From positions 1 to 46,102 of the forward strand of contig JAIOAT010000026.1 of assembly GCA_019873685.1 (NCBI GenBank): a stretch of 46,102 nt of DNA, read 5' to 3'. This DNA comes from Chloroflexota bacterium (GTDB lineage: Bacteria; Chloroflexota; Anaerolineae; Aggregatilineales; Ch27). Shown here in pieces: positions 24,324 to 31,905 of this stretch (within the stretch, counting starts at the first letter, position 1; every line of letters begins with the position of its first letter). The notes beneath the pieces were generated by a model that worked only from the letters and a program-made list of their open reading frames with translations, had not been told where the DNA came from and ran no database searches. The position numbers and the translations under genes are program-made.

Positions 24324-24620
24324 TTACAGAAACGGCAGCAATACCTGGCTGTAGGGCACCCACGCCGCCAGGCTAATCGCCAGCGCTGCCCACGGCCAGC
24401 GCGTGGCAACCAGCGCAAAGGCGGGCATCAGCCCGTAAAACGTCACATAAGGGACAAGGAACTGCCAGGCTACTACGCCGAGGATAACATCCTTGCGACG
24501 GAAGGCGAGCCAGGCCAGCGCCAGCCAGAAATATGGCCGCCTGATCGTCTCCTTCCAGGGGGGCGGCCCACAGGCTGGGCGAGGGGCCGGAGATATGGCT
24601 GCCGTTTCCTGCGTGACCAT
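24324..24620 (-). CDS. Truncated tandem copy of the neighbouring membrane protein
   Basis: A 98-residue reading frame whose residues from about 25 to the end align without gaps with the C-terminus of the upstream gene (24625-25551). By hand count about 37 of 58 residues are identical, with shared blocks such as AWQF, MPAFAL and PFL. The first 25 residues are unrelated, so the copy has lost roughly 230 N-terminal residues. Two hydrophobic segments remain. The ATG at 24620 lies only a few bases after the upstream stop codon. It may be a decaying duplicate or a retained small membrane protein. Confidence 0.6.
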   Translation of the reverse strand: MVTQETAAISPAPRPACGPPPWKETIRRPYFWLALAWLAFRRKDVILGVVAWQFLVPYVTFYGLMPAFALVATRWPWAALAISLAAWVPYSQVLLPFL

Positions 24621-24624
24621 CACG

Positions 24625-25551
24625 TCATCTCCCCTGCGTCGCCAGCAGGAACGGGATCAACACGCTGCTGTACAGCGCCCACAGGGTCAGGCTGATGACC
24701 AGGGCCAGCCTGGGCCAGCGGGCCGTGAACAGGGCAAAGGCTGGCATGATCCCATAGAGCGTGGCATACGGCACCACAAACTGCCAGGCGAACACCCCGA
24801 TTACCGGATCACGCCGGCGCAGAGCCAGGATCGCCAGCGCTACGCCAATGGCCCACGACAGTGGACGCGGCATCAGGTTGGAGAAAGCGATGTTGATCCG
24901 CGCGCCCCAGTCTCCCAGCGTGTTTTCCTGGATGTCGGCAACCATGCCTCCCACCCAGCCCGGCCAGATCACCAACGCCACTGCCGCCACCGCCAGCACC
25001 ACCAGCCCGCCGCGCAGCCATTCGCGCGGGGCAAAGCCCAGCCACGCCCCCAGCGCCGCCTGCGGTTTGACCAGCAGCAGCGGCCCGCTCCACACCGGCG
25101 GGACAAGCAGGCCGATCACGACGATCCACTCCAGGTTGATCTCCAGGGCCGTGTCGAAAGCGATGGCCGACGTCAGGACGATCAGCACCGCCGCCAGTCC
25201 GCCATCAAAGCGGTAGATCAACGCCGCCAGCAGGCCGAAGTAGAGGACCATCTGCAGCAGCACGGCCAGCGGCGCCGGCAACAACCCGAGCGGAATCAGC
25301 GGCAGCGCTGTCCAGGGTACATACGGCCAGACCAGCACGTAAGGATCGGCCAGATGGTGGACGGCCTGTGTAAACGTGCGCCGCTGGTCGGACCACGGCT
25401 CAACGCCCGTCCACGCGCCGAAGGCCAGCGCCGCCAGCCACCAGACCAGCGCCAGCGCCACGGCAATCGCTACCGACCGCCGGAAGCCGGGCCGGGCAGT
25501 ATACGCCGGGAGCCTGATCCCTGTGCTTACGGAAGAAACAGCCTGCATCAT
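24625..25551 (-). CDS. Polytopic membrane protein, possibly glycosyltransferase 87/DUF2029-like
   Basis: A 308-residue hydrophobic protein with about eight predicted transmembrane segments. The DPYVLVWPYVPWTALPLIPLG region and the run of loops ending in KPQAALGAW resemble polyprenol-phosphate mannosyltransferase-type membrane proteins (GT87/DUF2029). The catalytic aspartate near the first loop (WSDQRRTFTQAVHHLADPY) is only suggestive. Function is not settled. No signal peptide is needed, since the first segment serves as an anchor. ATG codons are adjacent at 25551 and 25548. It begins a leftward trio with its truncated copy and the PPC/discoidin protein. Confidence 0.6.
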   Translation of the reverse strand: MMQAVSSVSTGIRLPAYTARPGFRRSVAIAVALALVWWLAALAFGAWTGVEPWSDQRRTFTQAVHHLADPYVLVWPYVPWTALPLIPLGLLPAPLAVLLQMVLYFGLLAALIYRFDGGLAAVLIVLTSAIAFDTALEINLEWIVVIGLLVPPVWSGPLLLVKPQAALGAWLGFAPREWLRGGLVVLAVAAVALVIWPGWVGGMVADIQENTLGDWGARINIAFSNLMPRPLSWAIGVALAILALRRRDPVIGVFAWQFVVPYATLYGIMPAFALFTARWPRLALVISLTLWALYSSVLIPFLLATQGR

Positions 25552-25601
25552 TGCCGCATTCTGCCTGTGGAAGTCCTTCCCCAGTCTACAGAAGACGCCC
25601 G

Positions 25602-25641
25602 AAAATACAACAGCGGGCCACGTTGACCTGTGACCCGCTGT
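25602..25641 (-). terminator. Terminator of the MarR-ABC exporter operon
   Basis: A stem of twelve pairs with one mismatch (arms ACAGCGGGTCAC and GTGGCCCGCTGT on the minus strand) is followed by TGTATTTT. It begins 25 bases after the stop codon of the second ABC gene. Confidence 0.7.
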
Positions 25642-25665
25642 CTTCGCGGTTGCCTGGGGAAGGCC

Positions 25666-27666
25666 CTAGCTCCCCCTCGCCGGGGCGGGGGTGACTGCCG
25701 CCGGCGTCCTACCGTTGCCGGAGCCGTTCACGGCCTGCTGAAGCTCTGCCTGCCGGCGGAACTGGCTCATGTACAGGTTGTAGTAAGCGCCCCGGGCGGC
25801 CAGCAGACTCTCATGGGTGCCACGCTCAACAATCCGGCCATCTGCGATGACCAGTACCTGGTCGGCGTTGCGGATTGTGCTCAGGCGGTGAGCAATGACA
25901 AAGCTGGTGCGGCCTTTCATCAGCTCGGCCAGCGCCTGCTGGATCAGGCGCTCGGTGCGCGTGTCCACGCTGCTGGTCGCCTCATCCAGGATCAAGATGC
26001 GCGGGTTGCTCAGGGCGGCGCGGGCGATCGCCAGCAACTGGCGCTGCCCCTGGGAAAGCCCTGCACCGCGCTCGCCCAGCACCGTCTGGTAGCCGTCCGG
26101 CAGGCGCTCGATGAATTCGTGGGCGCGGGCCAGCTTGGCCGCGGCGATCACCTCGTCATCCGTGGCGTCAGGCCGCCCGTAGCGGATGTTCTCCATAACC
26201 GTTGTGCTGAACAGGAAAGTATCCTGCAGGACGATGCCGATCTGCTCGCGCAGGCTGCGGCTGGTTACATCGCGCACATCGATGCCGTCGATCCGCACCG
26301 CCCCGCCGCAGACATCGTAGAAACGCGGGATCAGGTTGATGATCGTGGTCTTTCCCGCGCCGGTCGGCCCGACGATGGCCACCATCTGGCCTGGTTCCGC
26401 CCGCAGGCTTACCCGCTCCAGCACCGGTTCGCCGGGATTATACTCCGCACAGACCTCGTCAAATTCGACCAGGCCCTTGATCGGCGGCATCTCGATAGCA
26501 TCGGGTTTGTCAGTCAGGTCCGGCACGGTGTCCAGAATGCCGAAGATGCGTTCCCCGCCGGCGATCGCATTCTGGATGTTGGTCCACATGACGGAGATCT
26601 GGGCGACCGGCTGGTTGATCCGCTGCACGTATTGCAGGAAGGTGATGATCAGGCCGAGCGAGATGGTCGCCCCGGCCAGTGTGCCATCCCCGACCAGCAA
26701 CACGGCCCCGCCGACGCCGACCACCAGCGCCATGGAGACATACCCCAGCGCTTCCAGCAACGGGTTCAGGGCGCTGGTGAAGGCCACCGCGCGGATGTTA
26801 GCGTCGCGGTTAGCGGCGTTGGAGGCGCGGAATTGCTCGATGTTCTCATCCTCGCGGCTGAAGGCTTGCACCTCGCGTACAGCGGCGATGCTTTCCTGTA
26901 GATCGGCGTTGACCGACCCCATCTCCTGGCGGGCGCGGCGGAAGGCCTTCCGCGCCTGCCCTGAGAAATAGGTGGTCACCACAACCATGACCGGCACGAT
27001 CGCCAGGCTGATCAGCGTGTAGACCACGCTCTTGGTCAGCATGGTGTACACCACCCAGACAATCAGCACGACACTGGTGAAGACATTGACCAGGGCGAAG
27101 CTGAACGCCTGCTCAATTGCTGAAGCGTCGTTGGTGATCCGGCTCATCAGGTCGCCGGCTTCATGCTTGGTGAAGTAGTTCATCGACAGGCGATGAATAT
27201 GCCGGAAGACGTCAACGCGCATCTGGCGCAGGGCGTAGGCGCCCATCCAGCGCATTGCATAGAACACCAGACCGTTGAGAAGCGCCGAGACGATATACAG
27301 CACAGCGATGAGCAGCACCAGCTGCCCCATCCCGGCGATGGCTTCTTCTGGTGCGGCCTCCCCGCTGACCGGGGTGGTATACCAGCAGTTGGACGCCACA
27401 GGTGAGTTTTCGCCGCCCATCAGGGCTGCGGCTGCTGCTCCGCCGCCCAGTCGCGGCGTGATGTAGCAGTCAAAAACCTGCCCGGTCAGGTCTGGCGTGA
27501 TCACCTGCATCCAGGTATTGACCAGCACCAGGGCAATGAGCGCCAGCAGCACCCACCAGTACGGCCTGAAGTACTCGGCAAAGCGCCGCAATGTCTGGCC
27601 AATGTTTTGTGGTTTCGATGTTTCCTGGGCCAGCATGCGATGCGGCCCGCCAGCCATAAAGCCCAT
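25666..27666 (-). CDS. ABC exporter half-transporter with the consensus catalytic site
   Basis: A 666-residue half-transporter: six membrane helices (about 40-350) then an ATPase domain. Walker A is GPTGAGKTT. Walker B is ILILDEATSSVD with the catalytic Glu, and the H-loop is VIAHRLST. The signature is LSQGQ instead of LSGGQ. An unusual long loop after the first helix carries two Cys and a Gly/Ala-rich run. The start overlaps the stop of the first ABC gene (TAATG at 27664-27668), with GGAGGTGG placed well. It should pair with that subunit as an asymmetric heterodimer, exporting a drug, lipid or peptide of unknown identity. Confidence 0.92.
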   Translation of the reverse strand: MGFMAGGPHRMLAQETSKPQNIGQTLRRFAEYFRPYWWVLLALIALVLVNTWMQVITPDLTGQVFDCYITPRLGGGAAAAALMGGENSPVASNCWYTTPVSGEAAPEEAIAGMGQLVLLIAVLYIVSALLNGLVFYAMRWMGAYALRQMRVDVFRHIHRLSMNYFTKHEAGDLMSRITNDASAIEQAFSFALVNVFTSVVLIVWVVYTMLTKSVVYTLISLAIVPVMVVVTTYFSGQARKAFRRARQEMGSVNADLQESIAAVREVQAFSREDENIEQFRASNAANRDANIRAVAFTSALNPLLEALGYVSMALVVGVGGAVLLVGDGTLAGATISLGLIITFLQYVQRINQPVAQISVMWTNIQNAIAGGERIFGILDTVPDLTDKPDAIEMPPIKGLVEFDEVCAEYNPGEPVLERVSLRAEPGQMVAIVGPTGAGKTTIINLIPRFYDVCGGAVRIDGIDVRDVTSRSLREQIGIVLQDTFLFSTTVMENIRYGRPDATDDEVIAAAKLARAHEFIERLPDGYQTVLGERGAGLSQGQRQLLAIARAALSNPRILILDEATSSVDTRTERLIQQALAELMKGRTSFVIAHRLSTIRNADQVLVIADGRIVERGTHESLLAARGAYYNLYMSQFRRQAELQQAVNGSGNGRTPAAVTPAPARGS

Positions 27667-29591
27667 TACGCCACCTCCTGACCGGCAGCCAGAACCGCCG
27701 ATTCGTCGTCATCTGTCAGCGCGGTATCTTCCACCAGTTGCGAGGTATAGATTTCCGCGTAAAGCTCGCTGCTTTCCAGCAGGTCCTCATGCTTGCCCGC
27801 CGCCACAATCCGGCCCTTATCCAGCACCAGAATCTGATCGGCGTTGACCACGGTGCTGATGCGCTGCGCGATCACGAAGCTCGTACGCCCCTGCATCAGG
27901 CCCTTGAGCGCCTGCTGGATGTGATACTCGGTGGTCACATCGACGCTGCTTGTTGAGTCATCCAGAATCAGGATGCGCGGGTCCATCAGCAGGGCGCGGG
28001 CGATGGCGATGCGCTGCTTTTGCCCGCCGCTTAACGTAGAGCCGCGCTCGCCGACCAGCGTGTCGTAGCCCTGCGGGAATTCCATGATGAAGTCGTGGGC
28101 TGCGGCAGCGCGCGCCGCCGCCTCGATCTCCTCCTGGGATGCATTGGGTCGCCCGAAGGCGATGTTATCGCGGATGGTGCCGCTGAAAAGTGTGGCTTCC
28201 TGCAGAACGATGCCGATCTGGCGGCGCAGGCTGGCCAGGGTTACATCGCGGATGTCCCGCCCGTCAATGGTGATCCGGCCTTCCGAAACATCGTAGAAAC
28301 GCGGGATCAGGTTGATGATCGTGGTCTTGCCGCTGCCGGTTGCGCCCAGCAGGGCCACCGTCTGACCCGGCTCCGCCACAAAACTCACGTCATTCAGCAC
28401 CGGCTCCCCGCTCTTGAAGTAGCGGAAGGTGACATGCTCAAAGGCTACCCGCCCCCTGATTGGCGGCATTTCCACCGCGCCGGGTCGGTCGGTCACCTCG
28501 CTCTCAGCGTCCAGGATGTCGAAGACGCGCTGGGCGGAAGCCGCTGCCTGGGACATCAGCGAGACGATCATGCCCAGCTGACCGAGCGGGAAGAACACAT
28601 ACATCAGGTACAGGCTGAACTTCTGCCATTCACCGATCGTCAGCGTACCGTAGATGATCTGTTGCCCACCAAAATACAGCACGGCGACCTGCCCCAGGCT
28701 GGCAACCAGAAAGACTACCGGGAACAGGAAGGAAAACACGCGGGCCACCTTGAGCGCCTGTTGCAGGTGGGAATCCACCGCCGCCTCAAAGCGGGCCTGC
28801 TCCTTTGGCTCCTGCACAAAGGCTTTGACCAGCTTCAGCCCGGCCAGATTCTCCTGGAGAACAGTGTTCAGCGCGGAAAGACGCTTTTGCAGTTCGCCGA
28901 ACAACGGTTGGGCCAGCATGCCAAAGACCAGGAATAGCGCCAGTGCAATCGGCAGAGTAGGTAAAACGACCAGCGTGATCTGCCAGTTGGTGGTTAGCAG
29001 GATGAGCAACGTGGCGACCAGCAACAGGATGGATTCCAGGAGCATCGTCAGCCCCTGACCAATGAACAGGCGCAGCCGTTCCACGTCATCGGTGGCGCGC
29101 ACCATCAGCTGACCGGTCTGGTTGCGGTCGTGATAGCTAAACGACAGGCGCTGAATCTTCGCATACAGTTCGTTGCGGAAGTCAAAGGCCAGGTATTGAG
29201 AGAGCTTTTCTGCAAAGTAGCCGCGCAGGAAGGAGAAGGTCGCCCGCGCCACCGCAAAAGCGACGATGGCCGCCAGCGCCCCCAGTAACGCCGGAAAAGC
29301 GGAATCGGCGTCTGCCTGTAGCCGTTCCGGGGTGGTGCCCATCGCTGTGGCGGCTAACCCCCGCGCCAGCAGCGGCAGTTCCAGCACCCGGTGGGCCACG
29401 TACCCGCTGGTGATGGCATCCATGATGTTCTGGATCAGTTGGGGGATGGCCAGTTGGGCCAGCGTGGCTACCACCAGACTGCCGTAGGCCACCAGCGCCA
29501 TCTGCCGGAATCGCCCGATGTAGCGTATCCCCCGCATGAGCTGGGGGAAGCTGCTCGGCGGGCGAGCAGCCCCGGTTGAGTCGCCGCGCAT
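27666..29591 (-). CDS. ABC exporter half-transporter with the degenerate catalytic site
   Basis: A half-transporter of about 641 residues from ATG 29591. A TTG at 29630, overlapping the MarR gene by 8 bases, is an alternative start. Six membrane helices precede the ATPase domain. Walker A GATGSGKTT is intact and the signature LSGGQ is consensus. Walker B ends LILDDSTSSVD, with Asp in place of the catalytic Glu, and the H-loop reads VIAQRIST, with Gln in place of His. These changes mark the degenerate subunit of heterodimeric exporters such as TM287/288 and LmrCD, where the other subunit supplies the working site. It is translationally coupled to its partner. Confidence 0.92.
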   Translation of the reverse strand: MRGDSTGAARPPSSFPQLMRGIRYIGRFRQMALVAYGSLVVATLAQLAIPQLIQNIMDAITSGYVAHRVLELPLLARGLAATAMGTTPERLQADADSAFPALLGALAAIVAFAVARATFSFLRGYFAEKLSQYLAFDFRNELYAKIQRLSFSYHDRNQTGQLMVRATDDVERLRLFIGQGLTMLLESILLLVATLLILLTTNWQITLVVLPTLPIALALFLVFGMLAQPLFGELQKRLSALNTVLQENLAGLKLVKAFVQEPKEQARFEAAVDSHLQQALKVARVFSFLFPVVFLVASLGQVAVLYFGGQQIIYGTLTIGEWQKFSLYLMYVFFPLGQLGMIVSLMSQAAASAQRVFDILDAESEVTDRPGAVEMPPIRGRVAFEHVTFRYFKSGEPVLNDVSFVAEPGQTVALLGATGSGKTTIINLIPRFYDVSEGRITIDGRDIRDVTLASLRRQIGIVLQEATLFSGTIRDNIAFGRPNASQEEIEAAARAAAAHDFIMEFPQGYDTLVGERGSTLSGGQKQRIAIARALLMDPRILILDDSTSSVDVTTEYHIQQALKGLMQGRTSFVIAQRISTVVNADQILVLDKGRIVAAGKHEDLLESSELYAEIYTSQLVEDTALTDDDESAVLAAGQEVA

Positions 29592-29622
29592 GCGTTTCCG
29601 TGAAGGTGTCGGTACAGTGATC

Positions 29623-30126
29623 TCAGCCAAGGTTTTCCGTCTCCGTATCGTCTGTCGCGTTCACTTCCGTCTGATCCACCGCGTCGCCCAGGTTGGCACG
29701 GAGGCGCTCCAGCAGGGCGCGCAACTGATCGCGCTCCTGGGCGCTGAACCCGGCAAAGGCAACCTGCTCGATCTCCGTTACAACTGCCGGGAAAGTCTGC
29801 ATCATGGCCCGCCCTGCATCTGTCAGGTGGATGAGCATGGCCCGCGCGTCAGCGGGGTGCGGCGTGCGCTGCAAGAGACCGTCACGTTCCATGTCGCTTA
29901 ACAGGCGGCTCATGCTGGCCGCTGTCACGCCCAGGCAGCGGCGCAATTCAGCGGCGGTGACGCCCTCGGTGCGGTGGGCCAGGTGTCCTAGCACCATCCC
30001 CCGCGTCCGGTTGAGACCGGCGGCCTGAGCGCGGCTTTCCACCGCCCGGCCCAGCACGCGCACCGTGTGAAACAACTGATAGGTAAGGCTGTCCGCCGCA
30101 AACGGCGGCGGAGGTGGTCTGCGCAT
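29623..30126 (-). CDS. MarR family transcriptional regulator
   Basis: A 167-residue winged-helix regulator, first gene of the exporter operon. The helix-turn-helix lies around VTAAELRRCLGVTAASMSRLLSDME, and the wing carries the family's D-x-R (HPADARAMLIHLT). The N-terminal and C-terminal helices should form the dimer. The last 20 residues are acidic and disordered-looking. Its start is at ATG 30126 with GGAGAGG. A palindrome covers its own transcription start region, so it very probably represses itself and the two ABC genes until a ligand, likely an exporter substrate, binds. Confidence 0.92.
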   Translation of the reverse strand: MRRPPPPPFAADSLTYQLFHTVRVLGRAVESRAQAAGLNRTRGMVLGHLAHRTEGVTAAELRRCLGVTAASMSRLLSDMERDGLLQRTPHPADARAMLIHLTDAGRAMMQTFPAVVTEIEQVAFAGFSAQERDQLRALLERLRANLGDAVDQTEVNATDDTETENLG

Positions 30127-30169
30127 GGGCCTCTCCTTCCAGACGCCTGGCGACAGCTGGTCGATATAG

Positions 30170-30185
30170 TTAGTTAGTCAACTAA
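30170..30185. promoter_or_regulatory. Operator for the MarR-type regulator
   Basis: TTAGTT-AGTC-AACTAA: perfect six-base inverted arms in an AT-rich patch, 13 bases downstream of the -10 of the MarR-ABC promoter, where a bound dimer would block transcription. Confidence 0.6.
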
Positions 30186-30197
30186 TCAACCCGGGGT

Positions 30198-30226
30198 ATC
30201 ATAGCACGGCTGGCCAGTCGAGTCCA
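30198..30226 (-). promoter_or_regulatory. Promoter of the MarR-ABC exporter operon
   Basis: On the minus strand, TGGACT (30221-30226) and TATGAT (30198-30203) are separated by exactly 17 bases. The start of transcription would be near 30191, close to the operator palindrome. Confidence 0.6.
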
Positions 30227-30465
30227 GCTTCTGGCAGCGACTCTCATCGGGTGCTCATCTTGTTGGCCGGGTGCTGGACAAGAAAGCTCCAGGCAGTGCG
30301 CCCGGAGCCTCAAACAGTTCCGTCAAGCCAGACTCTTGTTGGTGTTCCGGTCAACATCGCGGGCGTGTTGAGCCGAGGCCCGCTTATCCCCAGTGATTAT
30401 CAGCGGCTAATGAGGCGATAGCGAGACAGCCGCCGGGATCATGGCCGCCGGTTATCTCCAGCCGC

Positions 30466-31734
30466 TCATTGAGCCAGAAGCACCTTAGCGTTGTCTCCGT
30501 ACTGCAAAGCCCGCTTGGCGCGATCCGGATCGATCTGGCGCAGCCGGTCATAGGCCTTCCTTGCCTCGTCGCGTCTACCGGCTTTGACATATACGTCGAC
30601 GGCCTGGTTCAGGTGAGCGGGATTCTGGGTGTCGGTTTGCATGAGCTTGTCCACCATGTCAATAGCGTCAGCGATCCGACCGTCCATTTCATAGTCGATA
30701 GACAGGTTAACGATGTAGGACGGATCATCGGGTACCAGCTTGAGGACGCGTTCGCCGATCTGGATGGCAGCCGCAAAGTTCCCATTGCCAAAGTACAATT
30801 TCGCCAGCTGGTTGAGGAACCAGGCCTGTACCTCGGCGCTGGCCTTGATCTGGTCAAGCTCCAGAATCTTGCTGATCAGCGGTTCTATCTTGGGGATGGC
30901 CTCTTCTTCCCGATCGACCATCCCGTAGTAATCCACCATCGACGCCGTAGCGAAGATGATGTCTTCCACGTCGTTGAAGGCGGTCAGATTGTCGTTGAGC
31001 AGCCGATACACAACGTCAACCCCGACTTCGACCCCGGCCTGGGCCACCACTGCCGCCGAGCTGAGCAATTTGGGGCTTGGGCCGAAGACCATCTCCAGCC
31101 GGGGAAGCAGCGCCACCATTGCCCGGAGGTCGCCCCGGTCCAGCGCCCGCTGGAATCGTTCGTAAGGGTTACCCAGCAGATCGTCGTCCGGCTGATCCGT
31201 GCCGGCGATCGAGGGAGTCGCCACCTGCGACAGCTTGCGCTCGATGCGGTCGATCGCCGCCGCCAGCGTGGCCAGCGAAACGCCTGTCCCGCGGCGACCG
31301 TATGGCGCATCACTGCTTTCCTCGATCTCCCTGACGAAGGAGACGATCTCCTTCTGTACGGCATGGGCGACCCTTGCCTGAGAGATATCGTCATACATGA
31401 TGGTTCTGATGGGGGCGACATCAAAGGGGATCGGGTCGCCTTTGCGAATCAGGTGGATGTAAGGCTTGCCGGTCTCGTGGCGGCGACCCATCTCGTAGTA
31501 GACATTCGGGTTGTGTCCCGTCAGGACGATGATGCATAGCTCGGAATCCTGAATGAGCTGAATGATCTCGGTTGTGATCGCCTTGGCCCCCTTGAGCCGG
31601 TCTACGCGGATCACCTCAAACCCGACAGGTTCAAGCGCCGGAGTGATGACCAGATCGAGGAGGGTGTCAGCTTCTTCTCGTATCGGTGAGCCTTCGTCGC
31701 CAATGGGGGAGATCACAAAGCACTTCTTAGCCAT
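30466..31734 (-). CDS. Nucleoside deoxyribosyltransferase/TIR-like domain fused to TPR repeats
   Basis: A 422-residue soluble protein. The N-terminal 130 residues begin KKCFVISPIGDEGSPIR and include a segment with GHNPNVYYEMGRRHE. This is the pattern of nucleoside 2-deoxyribosyltransferase-like domains in the same broad group as TIR; Glu 81 in NVYYEMG would be the catalytic residue. Such domains can cleave NAD or nucleosides and are used in prokaryotic immune effectors. Residues 140-165 form a short helix. About 200-415 are helical, with clear TPR-like units (FNDVEDII, AHLNQAVDVYVKAGRRDEARKAYDRL). The start was chosen at ATG 31734 (AGGG upstream), not 31788. No sensor or partner gene is adjacent, so a defence role is only a hypothesis. 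Confidence 0.7.
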   Translation of the reverse strand: MAKKCFVISPIGDEGSPIREEADTLLDLVITPALEPVGFEVIRVDRLKGAKAITTEIIQLIQDSELCIIVLTGHNPNVYYEMGRRHETGKPYIHLIRKGDPIPFDVAPIRTIMYDDISQARVAHAVQKEIVSFVREIEESSDAPYGRRGTGVSLATLAAAIDRIERKLSQVATPSIAGTDQPDDDLLGNPYERFQRALDRGDLRAMVALLPRLEMVFGPSPKLLSSAAVVAQAGVEVGVDVVYRLLNDNLTAFNDVEDIIFATASMVDYYGMVDREEEAIPKIEPLISKILELDQIKASAEVQAWFLNQLAKLYFGNGNFAAAIQIGERVLKLVPDDPSYIVNLSIDYEMDGRIADAIDMVDKLMQTDTQNPAHLNQAVDVYVKAGRRDEARKAYDRLRQIDPDRAKRALQYGDNAKVLLAQ

Positions 31735-31782
31735 GTCCCTGGCCCTCCTGCTCTGGTAATTGCGGGACGAAAGAATAGCGAT

Positions 31783-31848
31783 CGGCACAGTTCTTTAGCC
31801 TTCAGTAAGAAGGCTACAATACATTTCAAAAAAAGACAAACTGTGCCG
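31783..31848. repeat. Nested inverted repeat upstream of the TIR-like/TPR gene
   Basis: Outer arms CGGCACAGTT (31783-31792) and AACTGTGCCG (31839-31848) are perfect ten-base inverted repeats. Inside lies a perfect seven-base hairpin, AGCCTTC-AGTAA-GAAGGCT (31797-31815), and an A-rich tract. It sits between the stop of the cytochrome gene and the start of the TIR-like/TPR gene. It could be a regulator-binding region, an RNA structure, or a small mobile remnant. Confidence 0.7.
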
Positions 31849-31905
31849 CAGAGCATTAACGGGGAGCCAGCAGGCGTTTCGGCCCGGTTGGGACCGCCTG
31901 GCCGC

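Noticed and set aside
22871-24376. Plus-strand frame of 501 codons
   Set aside because: Antisense to the secreted PPC/discoidin gene, which has a signal peptide and repeated domains. The plus frame has neither motif nor ribosome binding site.
30384-30590. Small minus-strand frame overlapping the end of the TIR-like/TPR gene
   Set aside because: Out-of-frame overlap with a real gene and no recognisable product.
31819-31842. T-rich run on the minus strand as a terminator of the cytochrome operon
   Set aside because: No stable hairpin stands directly before the T run; the nearby inverted arms flank it instead.
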